A stretch of DNA of 64,000 nucleotides from Anaeroglomus sp964550565 (GCA_964550565.1 CAZKAI010000001.1:1-64000), one strand, 5' to 3'; shown: positions 1 through 8,136, counted from the stretch's first letter. The notes: generated from the sequence alone by a model not told the origin. Translations and numbers: made by a program.

Positions 1-22
1 GCCAAAAAGCCGAAAAATTTAC

Positions 23-50
23 TTGCATCCGGGTTTAAAAAACATAGAAT
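23..50 (+). promoter_or_regulatory. Predicted sigma-70-type promoter of rpsU
   Basis: TTGCAT (23-28) and TAGAAT (45-50) are separated by 16 bases, about 70 bases before the rpsU start. The match to the housekeeping consensus is fair. Nothing else is visible in the first 123 bases. Confidence 0.55.
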
Positions 51-123
51 TGTATGTTCTCAGTCAGATTGAAGATAAGTTAAGTATTGTTTACGCGATA
101 GCAAAGGGAAGGTCGAACGTTAT

Positions 124-318
124 ATGATTAAAGTGAAGTCCCGTACTGGTGAATCCGTTCAGCAGATGATCAAGCGGTTCAAGAAGATGTGCGAAAAAGA
201 AGGTCTGATTCGTGACATCAAGCGGAATGGGTATTATGAAAAACCCTCCGAAAAAGGCCGTCGGAGACGGAAAAAATCAGAGCGGATGGCACGGATCTTC
301 AGTTCGAATCCCGCGTAA
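124..318 (+). CDS. rpsU: 30S ribosomal protein S21
   Basis: A 64-residue, strongly basic protein of the S21 family, a late-assembling small-subunit protein near the mRNA exit. The N-terminus MIKVKSRTGESVQQMIKRFK and the arginine/lysine-rich stretch near residues 46-52 (GRRRRKK) are typical, as is the length. A GGGAAGG-like ribosome-binding site lies shortly upstream. The gene is monocistronic here, with its own promoter (23-50) and a strong terminator (343-386). It is not next to dnaG or rpoD, its partners in proteobacteria. Confidence 0.93.
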   Translation: MIKVKSRTGESVQQMIKRFKKMCEKEGLIRDIKRNGYYEKPSEKGRRRRKKSERMARIFSSNPA

Positions 319-342
319 GCGTTTTGATCTCATAGACTACGG

Positions 343-386
343 CCGGACAGAAGGCGTGGAAGCCCACCCTCCTGTCCGGATTTTTT
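343..386 (+). terminator. Intrinsic terminator after rpsU
   Basis: CCGGACAG (343-350) pairs perfectly with CTGTCCGG (372-379) and is followed by six T residues (381-386). It lies 25 bases after the rpsU stop. Confidence 0.85.
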
Positions 387-414
387 ATGCGCACAGTGAA
401 GGTGACGCAGGCCG

Positions 415-1731
415 ATGCAGAATAGCAAAGCAAAATGTCTATTTGTGAATCCGCCGATTTATGACTTCGCGGCGTATGATTTCTGGCTGCGTCCGCTGGG
501 TCTGCTGACGGTGGCGGGGATGCTGCGGGGGCGGGCGGAGTTGTCATTATACGACTTTCTGGACCGACGGCATCCGCTGGCACGAGGCAAAGGGCAGCAG
601 GATGATGCCTGGGGTCGGGGCAAGTTTCTGGAGCAGCGAGTGGCCAAGCCGGAGGTGTTCAAGCCGATCCGGCGGTATTACCGGCGGTTTGGATTGCCGC
701 AGGAGGATTTTGAGCGATATTTGCGGGAGGCGGGGCCGTTTGACTTTATCTTTGTCCAGACGGTGATGACCTACTGGTATTTGGGTGTCAAGGAAGTGAT
801 CCAGGCGGTCCGGCGGTACTGTCCGGGCGGGCGAATTGTACTAGGCGGCTTTTATGCGACGGCCTGCCGGGAACATGCGATGGGGCTGGGGGCGGACTGG
901 GTGGCGTCGGGCCAGGATTTGGGGCCGATGTGGGAGTGGCTGGGGCTGGGCCGGCCGGAGGGGGTGACGGCAGCGGCATGGGAACTCTATCCTGAGCCGG
1001 TGACGGGAGCGATTACGCTGACGCGAGGATGCCCGTATCAGTGTTCGTACTGTTATGTGCCGGTGGCTGGCGGTGGGTTTCGGCCGCGCGGTCTGAACGA
1101 GGTGATTGTGGATTTTGAATCGGCCCGGCGGGCGGGAGTGCGGCATCTGGCGTTTTATGATGATGCCTTGCTTTATCGGCCCCAGGATGTGCTATATCCG
1201 TTTCTGGACTATGTCCAGCGGGCCGGTGGTGACGTGGCGTTGCATTCGCCCAACGCGATGCATGCCCGGCTGATGACTCCGGAAACGGCCCGACGGCTGG
1301 TCGCGGCGGGGATGAAGTCGTTTTACCTTGGCTACGAGAGCGTCAGTGTCGAGTTCCAGCGCCAGACCGGGGCGAAGGTGGCGGGTGAAGATTTGGCGGG
1401 TGCCGTCGAGGCGCTGCGGTCGGCAGGGGTGCCGGCGGGTGCCATCACGGCCTATGAAATCCTGGGCCATCCGCTGGCGGATTTGCAGGGAATTGAGGAA
1501 TCGATGCGATTTGCCAGTTCGCTGGGAATCCGGGTGATGCTTAGCGATTTTTCGCCGATTCCGGGGACCCCCGACGGCCAATTGTGCCAGGGGGTTGTGG
1601 ATTTGGACGAACCGTTGTATCATAACAAGTCGGCTTTTCCGATACTGCTATTAGGGCCGGAAAAGGTCGATTATTATAAGAATCTGTGTGCGGCCTTGAA
1701 CCGTCGCAATAAACAATCAGGTCAGGACTGA
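415..1731 (+). CDS. Radical SAM protein with B12-binding-like N-terminus
   Basis: A 438-residue radical SAM enzyme. Cysteines 206, 210 and 213 in TRGCPYQCSYCYVP form the CxxxCxxC site that binds the 4Fe-4S cluster and cleaves S-adenosylmethionine. The first ~180 residues (LFVNPPIYDF, FIFVQTVMTYWY, IVLGGFYAT) resemble the Rossmann-like cobalamin-binding domain of the B12-dependent subfamily, without a clear DxHxxG cobalamin ligand motif. The substrate cannot be told from sequence. It is very GC-rich (GGG, CGG and GCG codons) compared with the LRR gene at 2888. The gene ends 10 bases before the cyclophilin gene, so the two may be co-transcribed. Confidence 0.8.
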   Translation: MQNSKAKCLFVNPPIYDFAAYDFWLRPLGLLTVAGMLRGRAELSLYDFLDRRHPLARGKGQQDDAWGRGKFLEQRVAKPEVFKPIRRYYRRFGLPQEDFERYLREAGPFDFIFVQTVMTYWYLGVKEVIQAVRRYCPGGRIVLGGFYATACREHAMGLGADWVASGQDLGPMWEWLGLGRPEGVTAAAWELYPEPVTGAITLTRGCPYQCSYCYVPVAGGGFRPRGLNEVIVDFESARRAGVRHLAFYDDALLYRPQDVLYPFLDYVQRAGGDVALHSPNAMHARLMTPETARRLVAAGMKSFYLGYESVSVEFQRQTGAKVAGEDLAGAVEALRSAGVPAGAITAYEILGHPLADLQGIEESMRFASSLGIRVMLSDFSPIPGTPDGQLCQGVVDLDEPLYHNKSAFPILLLGPEKVDYYKNLCAALNRRNKQSGQD

Positions 1732-1741
1732 AAGGACTAAC

Positions 1742-2248
1742 ATGAGTAATCCGAAAGTAAAGATACAGACGACGCTGGGGGATATCGCCCTGGAACTGGA
1801 TGCCGTCGCAGCTCCGGTCAGCGTGAAGAATTTTCTGGAGTATGTCAGTGATGGCTATTACGACGGAACGATTTTTCACCGTGTGATTAAGGGCTTTATG
1901 ATTCAGGGCGGCGGCCTGACGGCCAAGATGCAGTCCAAGCCGGGCAATGATCCGATTGTCAACGAAGCCTCCAATGGGCTTAAGAACAAACGGGGTACAA
2001 TTGCCATGGCACGGACCGCCGATCCGGACAGTGCCACCAGCCAGTTTTTTATCAATCATGCGGACAATACCTTTCTGGATTACACCGGGCCGACACCGGA
2101 CCGGATTGGCTATGCGGTCTTTGGCAAGGTAACCGAGGGGATGGATGTGGTCGATAAGATCGCCGCGGTCAAGACCGGCTCCAAGGGCTATTATGATGAT
2201 GTGCCGACGACAGCCATTGAGATTATCTCGGTCAAACAGATTGCTTAA
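1742..2248 (+). CDS. Peptidyl-prolyl cis-trans isomerase, cyclophilin type
   Basis: A 168-residue cyclophilin that catalyses cis-trans isomerisation of Xaa-Pro bonds during folding. The active-site core is present: F45-H46-R47 with Q55 in FHRVIKGFMIQGG, and QFFIN at 101-105. There is no signal peptide, so it is probably cytoplasmic, like E. coli PpiB. The length is normal for the minimal bacterial form. It lies close behind the radical SAM gene; nothing in the sequence links their functions. Confidence 0.93.
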   Translation: MSNPKVKIQTTLGDIALELDAVAAPVSVKNFLEYVSDGYYDGTIFHRVIKGFMIQGGGLTAKMQSKPGNDPIVNEASNGLKNKRGTIAMARTADPDSATSQFFINHADNTFLDYTGPTPDRIGYAVFGKVTEGMDVVDKIAAVKTGSKGYYDDVPTTAIEIISVKQIA

Positions 2249-2335
2249 CAAACAAAACGCAGCCCGGCAGCGTAGCTGGGCATGGAGATAAAATAATTCT
2301 GGAAATAGATGATTTGATTTGTGGAGTATGTCAGA

Positions 2336-2818
2336 ATGCTTGATCTTGTGCCAATTTCAAAGACAGGATACAATAAACTCAAGGAGGAACTCGCCCAACT
2401 CGAAAAAGAAGCGGTTGAAGTCAGGAAAAGGGTCGGTGAGGCCCGTGAACAGGGCGACCTCAAAGAAAACGGCGAATATATTTACGGCCGTCAGCAACTC
2501 GGTTTTCTCGAAGGGCGGATGGGCCAAATCCGGGCACAGTTAAACCGTTCGGAAATCGTGGACTGTACCAAAGTGGCGTGCGACCGGGCGGTGTTTGGTA
2601 CGGTCGTGACCCTGCTGAATCTCAAAACCCAGCAGAAGATGACCTATCAATTGCTGGGCCCGCACGATGCGGATATTGACAACGGCAGTATTTCGATTCT
2701 TTCCCCCGTGGGCGACGCAATCCACGGGCTTGCGGTCAATGAGAAGGCGGTGGTCAAGAATCCCAGCGGCGAACATCATTATGAGGTGGTCGAGATCGCA
2801 CCATCGCCGGTGGAATAA
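2336..2818 (+). CDS. greA: Transcription elongation factor GreA
   Basis: A 160-residue GreA/GreB-family factor that rescues backtracked RNA polymerase by stimulating transcript cleavage. The N-terminal coiled coil (about residues 8-75) carries the acidic tip region (REQGDLKENGEY). The C-terminal FKBP-like domain ends near SPVGDAIHGLAVNEKAVV. The ATG at 2336 is chosen because GGAG (2323-2326) sits 9 bases ahead of it; the upstream in-frame GTG at 2321 has no such site. An intrinsic terminator follows at 2830. Confidence 0.92.
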   Translation: MLDLVPISKTGYNKLKEELAQLEKEAVEVRKRVGEAREQGDLKENGEYIYGRQQLGFLEGRMGQIRAQLNRSEIVDCTKVACDRAVFGTVVTLLNLKTQQKMTYQLLGPHDADIDNGSISILSPVGDAIHGLAVNEKAVVKNPSGEHHYEVVEIAPSPVE

Positions 2819-2829
2819 TGCACTTTGCA

Positions 2830-2873
2830 GGGGCAGTGGGATTGTGCAGCAGTTCTGCTGCCCCGTTTTTTTT
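2830..2873 (+). terminator. Intrinsic terminator after greA
   Basis: GGGGCAG (2830-2836) pairs with CTGCCCC (2858-2864), with a second internal pairing GCAGCA/TGCTGC, followed by a G and then nine T residues. Confidence 0.85.
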
Positions 2874-2887
2874 AAAAAGGAGGATAT

Positions 2888-4888
2888 ATGCGGCTGTCAA
2901 GTCAATGGTGTCTGGTTGTTTCGTTTTGCTGGTTTCTATCCTATTTTGTATTTGGTGTCTCCGGTGGTGTAAAATTCGATGATTCGCATTTAAAATCCAT
3001 CATTGAACAGACACTGAAGATAAAAGATCCCAATGCCAAAGACATGCTGGAGCTTGTGGCGCTTGAAGTCCCTCGAGGAACTGTAACGAGTTTGAATGGC
3101 CTGGAAAGTGCCTGTAATCTCAAAGAGCTGAATATTGAAAATAACAGTATCAGCAGTTTGGAGCCGCTGAAGAACTTGACACGCCTTGTCGACCTGAATA
3201 TTAGCGGTTGCGGAATAGACGACGTTCACGTTCTGGCAAATCTTAAAAGCTTAAAGATTCTCAGGGCATGCAGAAATGCAGTTGCTGATTTATCCTTTCT
3301 GAAAGATATGGTTTCTCTTGAATGGCTTGATCTGTCGGATAATGATATAATACAGCTTGGCCCATTGAAAAACCTGCCGAATCTCCGGAGGCTGTCACTG
3401 GACAACAACAGGATCCGAGATATTTCTGTGCTGGCAAAATTGTATCAATTGAAAATACTGTCTTGTTTTGCAAATCGGATACAGGATATAAGTTCCCTCA
3501 GCGAGTATTATGAAATCGAAGCCCTGCAGCTTGGCAGGAACGAAATAGCTGGTATTGGAGCTTTATCTAAAATGCATAAGTTGAAATACCTTGGGCTTAG
3601 CAGCAATAAAATAGAAGATATCACACCATTGCAGCAGCTTGTGAACCTTGAGATGCTTGAACTTGGAGATAATTCACTGGAAGATATTTCGTCTCTATCC
3701 AGCTTGAAGGAACTACGGCGGCTGGGCCTGCAAAATAACAGGATCACAGATATAACAAGCGTTACCTATCTTGAAAAAATCGAAACAGTCAATTTGAATG
3801 GTAATCCTTTGGATCAGGATTCCAAGGACCTGTTTTTGCCTTACCTTTTCATAAAAAATCTGGATACTATCAACATCTACTGGGCAGGTGCGAAATATGA
3901 GACTGATGATCGTGATTTAACAGGAGAAGAACCCATACAATATTCCATAGGGCCTTATGCTGCCATCAGTCCTGACGAACGGTATCTTGCGATTGTCATC
4001 GGGCCCCGACAATTATCTCTGCCTTTGCCGGATGAGACAGCCAGTGTGTATATTTTCGATACTCAAGAGAAAAACAAAAAATTATCTCCAGTCCCCAATA
4101 CGGCGGGAGTTCTATTTAATGGTGAAGTTTATTCCATGGCGTGGCGTCCCTGCAGGGCTTCTCATGAATTATTTGTGTTCACCGACTCTTATTTTTATTC
4201 CTGTGAAACACCCTGCCTGAAAGGATTCACAATAGCATCGGATGGTGTTGCCAGGCAAATTTACTCACGCAGTTTTTATTCTTCAAGATTCCAGGGGATA
4301 ACAAACCTCCGATGGCGATTGGATGGTCGAATATTATCAGGAATATATGAAGACCAATTGGTGCTGCTGGATCCTGATAAAAATCAACTGACAAGGCATA
4401 ATATATCGGGTATAGATAGGCTTTTGTGGAGCGAAGAAGGTGTGCTTTACAGCAGGACTGACGCATGTATATTTAAGAGCACAATATTACAGTCCGGGTT
4501 GGTTGAGCAGAAGGAATTCAGAGCTGTCCAAGCAAAAGGACATTCTGGCGGCATTGTCAACAATAAGCTCGTTTATAGTGCAGGCAATCAAATCTATTAT
4601 GATAAAGATTTGATTTATAGTGCCGATGAAAGTATCCAGGAACTCTTCGCGAATACCTCATACATTGCCTTCCGACAAGGCAAAAGCATCCGTGTGATTG
4701 ATTTTCAGGGGGTGATTAAAAGTCAAAAAGATATGACGGGAAAGATGCGTATTATAGCATTCGCCCCTGATTCCAGTGATTTATATGTGCTCTGCGACTA
4801 CAAAAAGATTGAAAAGTATAATCCAAAAGATTTAAATGAACACTCACTTGTTATTGATGTTGTAAATCTTTATTCGGGACAACAATAA
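2888..4888 (+). CDS. Secreted leucine-rich-repeat protein with beta-propeller-like C-terminus
   Basis: A 666-residue protein. An excellent AGGAGGA ribosome-binding site precedes the ATG. The N-terminal ~25 residues are hydrophobic and look like a signal peptide. Residues ~55-320 contain about ten internalin-type 22-residue leucine-rich repeats with L-x-x-L-x-L-x-x-N-x-I spacing, for example LEWLDLSDNDI and LRRLSLDNNRI. The remaining ~340 residues have repeated short beta-strand patterns (YAAISPDERYLAIVIG, IIAFAPDSSDLYVLCDYKK) resembling TolB/WD40 blades, which I infer rather than recognise. A protein- or ligand-binding role at the surface is plausible; no enzyme motif is visible. It is distinctly AT-richer than its neighbours, with many AAA, ATA and AAT codons, which may indicate acquisition. 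Confidence 0.75.
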   Translation: MRLSSQWCLVVSFCWFLSYFVFGVSGGVKFDDSHLKSIIEQTLKIKDPNAKDMLELVALEVPRGTVTSLNGLESACNLKELNIENNSISSLEPLKNLTRLVDLNISGCGIDDVHVLANLKSLKILRACRNAVADLSFLKDMVSLEWLDLSDNDIIQLGPLKNLPNLRRLSLDNNRIRDISVLAKLYQLKILSCFANRIQDISSLSEYYEIEALQLGRNEIAGIGALSKMHKLKYLGLSSNKIEDITPLQQLVNLEMLELGDNSLEDISSLSSLKELRRLGLQNNRITDITSVTYLEKIETVNLNGNPLDQDSKDLFLPYLFIKNLDTINIYWAGAKYETDDRDLTGEEPIQYSIGPYAAISPDERYLAIVIGPRQLSLPLPDETASVYIFDTQEKNKKLSPVPNTAGVLFNGEVYSMAWRPCRASHELFVFTDSYFYSCETPCLKGFTIASDGVARQIYSRSFYSSRFQGITNLRWRLDGRILSGIYEDQLVLLDPDKNQLTRHNISGIDRLLWSEEGVLYSRTDACIFKSTILQSGLVEQKEFRAVQAKGHSGGIVNNKLVYSAGNQIYYDKDLIYSADESIQELFANTSYIAFRQGKSIRVIDFQGVIKSQKDMTGKMRIIAFAPDSSDLYVLCDYKKIEKYNPKDLNEHSLVIDVVNLYSGQQ

Positions 4889-4970
4889 ATCTGCCGGATT
4901 GTCAGACGTTTGTATTTCATGTAGTTGTCATATCTGGAGACAAGGTCAAGAGTAAGCTGGAGGTATAGAT

Positions 4971-5150
4971 ACAAAAACGGCCTGGGCGAGGCTGGCTCGC
5001 GACAGGCCGTATGCTTTTTGGTAGGGAGGCAAGCGCTTTTACGCATCAATAGGTTGTGGGCCGCACTCCCTGTTGCCCGTTGTGCCGTTTGTGAACGGTC
5101 CTAGGTATCGTTCGGTTAGGCATTAATCGCCATATATTGCACCGGCAACA
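4971..5150 (-). ncRNA. Predicted structured non-coding RNA, about 180 nt, family unknown
   Basis: The minus strand carries a consensus promoter (5156-5184) that would start transcription at about 5150, and a strong hairpin (4977-5010) followed by five T residues (4977-4973). Between them is no convincing reading frame but much pairing potential. The 5' end (5150-5144) can pair with 5077-5071 (TGTTGCC/GGCAACA) and enclose three small hairpins. A second domain closes with AGGGAG/CTCCCT (5071-5066 with 5028-5023). The length resembles 6S RNA, but I do not see the single long rod with central bubble. It is not SRP RNA, RNase P RNA, tmRNA or a tRNA by any motif I know. The gene is divergent from trxA, and its terminator may also end the LRR transcript. 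Confidence 0.6.
4977..5010. terminator. Hairpin terminator of the minus-strand RNA, possibly bidirectional
   Basis: ACGGCCTG (4977-4984) pairs with CAGGCCGT (5003-5010), with an inner GCGAG/CTCGC stem. On the minus strand it runs into TTTTT (4977-4973). On the plus strand ATGCTTTTT follows, so it could also end the LRR transcript. Confidence 0.75.
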
Positions 5151-5155
5151 TTTAA

Positions 5156-5184
5156 AGTATAGATTATCAATATGAGTTTGTCAA
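5156..5184 (-). promoter_or_regulatory. Near-consensus sigma-70 promoter of the minus-strand RNA
   Basis: Read on the minus strand: TTGACA (5184-5179), 17-base spacer, TATACT (5161-5156). One of the best promoter matches in the window, reading away from trxA. Confidence 0.8.
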
Positions 5185-5328
5185 AAAAGGGCGCAAAAGA
5201 AAAGGATTTGCTTGCTGTAAGTTCTTTTGTGATAATTAGATATGGTTTATTAAATGCCAAATATTATTTAGGCTATGTTGTGACATCCTGCCCAGACTGT
5301 CAAAAGAAGCGAGGGGGTGAAAACGAGT

Positions 5329-5357
5329 TTGACAGACAAACAGTAGGCCGTTACAAT
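5329..5357 (+). promoter_or_regulatory. Near-consensus sigma-70 promoter of trxA
   Basis: TTGACA (5329-5334), 17-base spacer, TACAAT (5352-5357). The start site would be near 5364, about 40 bases before the trxA ATG. Confidence 0.8.
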
Positions 5358-5403
5358 GCGGTCGGAAAATGGACATGAACTTTAGCGAAAGAAAGGATGC
5401 TCT

Positions 5404-5727
5404 ATGGCGGGCAATGTAATTGAGCTGACTGATGATACATTTGATGCGACGATTAATGGCGACATGCCGGTGCTGGTGGATTTCTGGGCGCCGTGGTGCG
5501 GGCCGTGCAAGATGCTGACCCCGGTCATTGAACAGATTGCCAATGAATATGCGGGCAAGGCCGTGGTATGCAAGATGAATACCGATGACCAGCGGCAGGC
5601 TGCGATTCAATTCGGCATCAGTGCTATCCCGACAATTATCCTGTTCAAGGATGGCCAGATGGTCAAGAAATGGGTTGGGCTGACTCAGAAGTCGGTACTG
5701 ACTGCGGCGATTGACGAAGCCATGTAA
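5404..5727 (+). CDS. trxA: Thioredoxin
   Basis: A 107-residue thioredoxin, a cytoplasmic dithiol reductant for ribonucleotide reductase and other proteins. The redox motif W31-C32-G33-P34-C35 and the cis-proline loop (ISAIPTI) are intact. The length is standard. AAAGGA lies 7 bases before the ATG. It has its own strong promoter (5329-5357) and converges on typA with a shared hairpin at 5743-5768. Confidence 0.96.
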   Translation: MAGNVIELTDDTFDATINGDMPVLVDFWAPWCGPCKMLTPVIEQIANEYAGKAVVCKMNTDDQRQAAIQFGISAIPTIILFKDGQMVKKWVGLTQKSVLTAAIDEAM

Positions 5728-5742
5728 TATCCCGAAACAGAA

Positions 5743-5768
5743 AGGGCCGGACAATCATGCCCGGCCCT
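5743..5768. terminator. Convergent hairpin between trxA and typA
   Basis: AGGGCCGG (5743-5750) pairs perfectly with CCGGCCCT (5761-5768) across a 10-base loop. The minus-strand side continues as TTCTGTTT, so it probably serves typA best; the plus side has no T tract. Confidence 0.65.
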
Positions 5769-5810
5769 GAAGGGATTGAATTCTGTATCAAGCTGCACCC
5801 AAGCAGGCAT

Positions 5811-7691
5811 TTAGTCCTGCTTTTTTCTTGCATCGCGTTTGCGGTCTGCTTCTTTGAGCAGACGTTTTCTCATGCGAATGGTTTTGGGGGTGATTTCCAC
5901 CAGTTCATCTTCCTGGATATATTCAAGGGTCTGCTCGAGGCTCAGACGACGGGGCGGCTTCACGCGGGCGTTATCATCTTTGCCCGCTGCACGCATGTTG
6001 GTCAACTGTTTGGCCTTGACGGCATTGACCGGGATATCATTGTCTTTGCAGTGTTCGCCGACGATCTGACCTTCATAGACCTGGTCGCCGGGCTCGACGA
6101 AGAAGGTTCCCCGGTCGAAAAGAGCATCGAGGGCGTATGCCGTGACGATGCCCGGTTCGGTGGCGATCATGACGCCGGCCTGGCGCTGGGGGATGGAACC
6201 TCGCATCGGTTCGTAGCTTTCGAAGTTATGATGCAGGATTGCGCGTCCCTGGGTTGCGGTCAGCAGCCGGGCGTGCAGACCGAATAGTCCGCGCGAGGGA
6301 ATATTGAATTCCATGTGAATGTAGTTGTCGGCACCGGCTTTGGCATCCACGCTGATCAGTTCGCTGCGGCGATCGCCCAGCAGGCACATGACCGCGCTCT
6401 GACAGTCGATGGGACAGTCCACAACCAGCCGCTCAATGGGTTCATGACGCAGGCCGTCAATGATGCGGACAATTACCTGGGGCTTGCCTACGGTCAGCTC
6501 ATAGCCTTCACGACGCATGGTTTCCAGAAGAATCCCCAGATGCAGCAGTCCGCGTCCGGAGACGAGAAACTCATCGGCAGTCTGGCCCATGTCCACACGC
6601 AGTGCCACATTCACCTTGAGTTCCTTGTCGAGACGATCTTTGACGTGACGGCTGGTGACGTATTTGCCGTCGCGGCCGGCAAGCGGGCCGTCATTGACGC
6701 GGAAGACCATGTTCATTGTCGGCTCATCGACAGCAATGACCGGCAGGGCTGCAGGTTTGTCGGCACAGGCTATCGTATTGCCGATGTCGATGGGGTCCAG
6801 TCCGGCAATAGCACAGATATCACCGGCTTCACAACTGACGGCCTGTTTTTTACCCAGACCGTCGAATTCATAGAGCTGGATAATTTTCTGCTGGGTATGT
6901 GTGCCGTTATTGTCGATGACGGTGATGGTATCCGCCTGATGGACGGTGCCTGCAAAAATTCGTCCGATGGCGATTCTGCCGACATAGTCGGAATAATCCA
7001 GCGTGTTGACCAGCATCTGAAGAGGTGCGTCAGGATCAGCTTTCGGAGCGGGAATCTGGTCAATAATTGCGTCAAAGATGGGCTGCATATTATTGTTGGG
7101 TTTGGCCAGATCCAGCGTGGCCCATCCGTGTTTGCCGGAGGAGAAGATAACAGGGAAATCAAGGGCGTTATCATTGGCATTCAGTGAAACGAATAAATCG
7201 AAGACCTCATTGACGGCATCGTTGGGACGTGCGTCAGGGCGGTCGGCCTTGTTGATGACCACAATCGGCTTCAAGCCATGCGACAGGGCCTTGGATAAGA
7301 CAAATCGTGTCTGAGGCATCGGGCCGTCAAAGGCATCGACCAGCAGCAGGACCCCATCAGCCAGCTTGAGCACGCGTTCGACTTCACCGCCGAAATCAGC
7401 GTGGCCGGGGGTGTCAATCAGGTTGATTTTGTATTCTTCCCCGTCGGGGTCAGTGTAGTTGATGGCACAATTCTTGGAAAGAATCGTGATGCCCCGTTCC
7501 CGTTCGAGGGGATTGGAGTCCATAATCAGACCATGCTGCCCTCCGGCCAGTTTATCCAGTTCGGCGTCACGGAACATGCCGGACTGATATAAAAGCTGGT
7601 CCACCAGCGTTGTCTTGCCATGGTCAACGTGTGCGATAATCGCCACGTTACGAATATGCTGCTGTACTGACATAAATTTTCCCGAAATCAT
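5811..7691 (-). CDS. typA: Translational GTPase TypA/BipA
   Basis: A 626-residue ribosome-associated GTPase involved in 50S assembly and stress adaptation. GTPase motifs are intact: P-loop region AHVDHGKTTL (residues 20-29), DTPGHADFGG (~92) and NKADRP (~146). The downstream EF-G-like domains and the BipA-specific C-terminus follow, and the length is typical. The start is uncertain: an alternative ATG seven codons in (7673) would give MSVQQHIRN, closer to many homologues. A roughly 124-nt leader with two hairpins, the second terminator-like, precedes the gene. Confidence 0.95.
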   Translation of the reverse strand: MISGKFMSVQQHIRNVAIIAHVDHGKTTLVDQLLYQSGMFRDAELDKLAGGQHGLIMDSNPLERERGITILSKNCAINYTDPDGEEYKINLIDTPGHADFGGEVERVLKLADGVLLLVDAFDGPMPQTRFVLSKALSHGLKPIVVINKADRPDARPNDAVNEVFDLFVSLNANDNALDFPVIFSSGKHGWATLDLAKPNNNMQPIFDAIIDQIPAPKADPDAPLQMLVNTLDYSDYVGRIAIGRIFAGTVHQADTITVIDNNGTHTQQKIIQLYEFDGLGKKQAVSCEAGDICAIAGLDPIDIGNTIACADKPAALPVIAVDEPTMNMVFRVNDGPLAGRDGKYVTSRHVKDRLDKELKVNVALRVDMGQTADEFLVSGRGLLHLGILLETMRREGYELTVGKPQVIVRIIDGLRHEPIERLVVDCPIDCQSAVMCLLGDRRSELISVDAKAGADNYIHMEFNIPSRGLFGLHARLLTATQGRAILHHNFESYEPMRGSIPQRQAGVMIATEPGIVTAYALDALFDRGTFFVEPGDQVYEGQIVGEHCKDNDIPVNAVKAKQLTNMRAAGKDDNARVKPPRRLSLEQTLEYIQEDELVEITPKTIRMRKRLLKEADRKRDARKKQD

Positions 7692-7707
7692 ATAACTTCT
7701 TTAATTA

Positions 7708-7747
7708 CAAAAAATAAAGGCCGAAAAGCATAATCGCTTTGCGGCCT
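7708..7747 (-). terminator. Terminator-like hairpin within the typA leader
   Basis: On the minus strand AGGCCG (7747-7742) pairs with CGGCCT (7723-7718), extended by a GCTTT/AAAGC-type inner stem, followed by TTATTTTTTG (7717-7708). It is the natural end of the winged-helix gene at 7869, but it lies downstream of the predicted typA promoter, so typA transcripts must pass through it. Confidence 0.7.
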
Positions 7748-7782
7748 AATTGTCAATTTAAATCCGGCAAATTAATTTGTTG

Positions 7783-7801
7783 AACGCTGGGATTCAGCGT
7801 T
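7783..7801 (-). promoter_or_regulatory. Leader hairpin upstream of typA
   Basis: AACGCTG (7783-7789) and CAGCGTT (7795-7801) form a perfect 7-bp stem with a 5-base loop, in the predicted typA 5' leader. Confidence 0.5.
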
Positions 7802-7821
7802 GTATGTAAAGATTGGGCCGA

Positions 7822-7850
7822 ATTATATCTGAAATCTACTTAAAACGCAA
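7822..7850 (-). promoter_or_regulatory. Predicted typA promoter
   Basis: Minus strand: TTGCGT (7850-7845), 17-base spacer, TATAAT (7827-7822). The start site would be near 7815, giving a leader of about 124 nt. Confidence 0.65.
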
Positions 7851-7868
7851 ATATATTTCAGATGAATT

Positions 7869-8084
7869 TTAGCAAGTACAAGCGGAAGCAAGACTTACAA
7901 GAATAGTTTTTCCTTTTTCCTGGAACACCAGCTTGTTTTCACGGGCAAGCCAGCCAATGGCCATGGCGGCTGTCTGTGAATTTAAATCCGCTTTCTTCGC
8001 TAACGTAGCTAAACTTACCGGTTCCTGGCTTTGGGCTAAATATTGCCATACGGCGCCTGCCGCCTGTCCAATTTTTTCCTGCAT
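7869..8084 (-). CDS. Winged helix-turn-helix protein (DUF2582-like)
   Basis: A 71-residue protein resembling the small stand-alone winged-helix family DUF2582 (PF10771). The predicted recognition region is TLAKKADLNSQTAAMAIGWL, followed by a beta-hairpin wing (KLVFQEKGKTILVSL). No sensor or metal site is evident apart from two cysteines in the terminal ACTC. A GGGAGA ribosome-binding site precedes the start and it has its own promoter (8137-8165). It could be a transcriptional regulator; its target is unknown. Confidence 0.75.
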   Translation of the reverse strand: MQEKIGQAAGAVWQYLAQSQEPVSLATLAKKADLNSQTAAMAIGWLARENKLVFQEKGKTILVSLASACTC

Positions 8085-8136
8085 AATTCATTCTCCCTAA
8101 AAAAACTACAGATTCCATTCAATACTCATTATAATC

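Noticed and set aside
295..320. tRNA T-loop-like GTTCGAATCCCGCG
   Set aside because: It lies at the 3' end of rpsU; no acceptor stem, D arm or anticodon arm surrounds it.
3050..3810. Short regularly spaced repeats suggesting a CRISPR array
   Set aside because: They are 66-base protein-level leucine-rich repeats within an open frame, not identical DNA repeats with spacers. No cas genes are in the window.
4971..5150. Minus-strand RNA as SRP, RNase P, tmRNA or 6S RNA
   Set aside because: None of the hallmark motifs of the first three is seen, and the fold is multi-domain rather than the single 6S rod; identity left open.
5172..5378. 68-codon plus-strand frame between the LRR and trxA genes
   Set aside because: It covers the promoters of the minus-strand RNA and of trxA, has no ribosome-binding site and resembles no protein.
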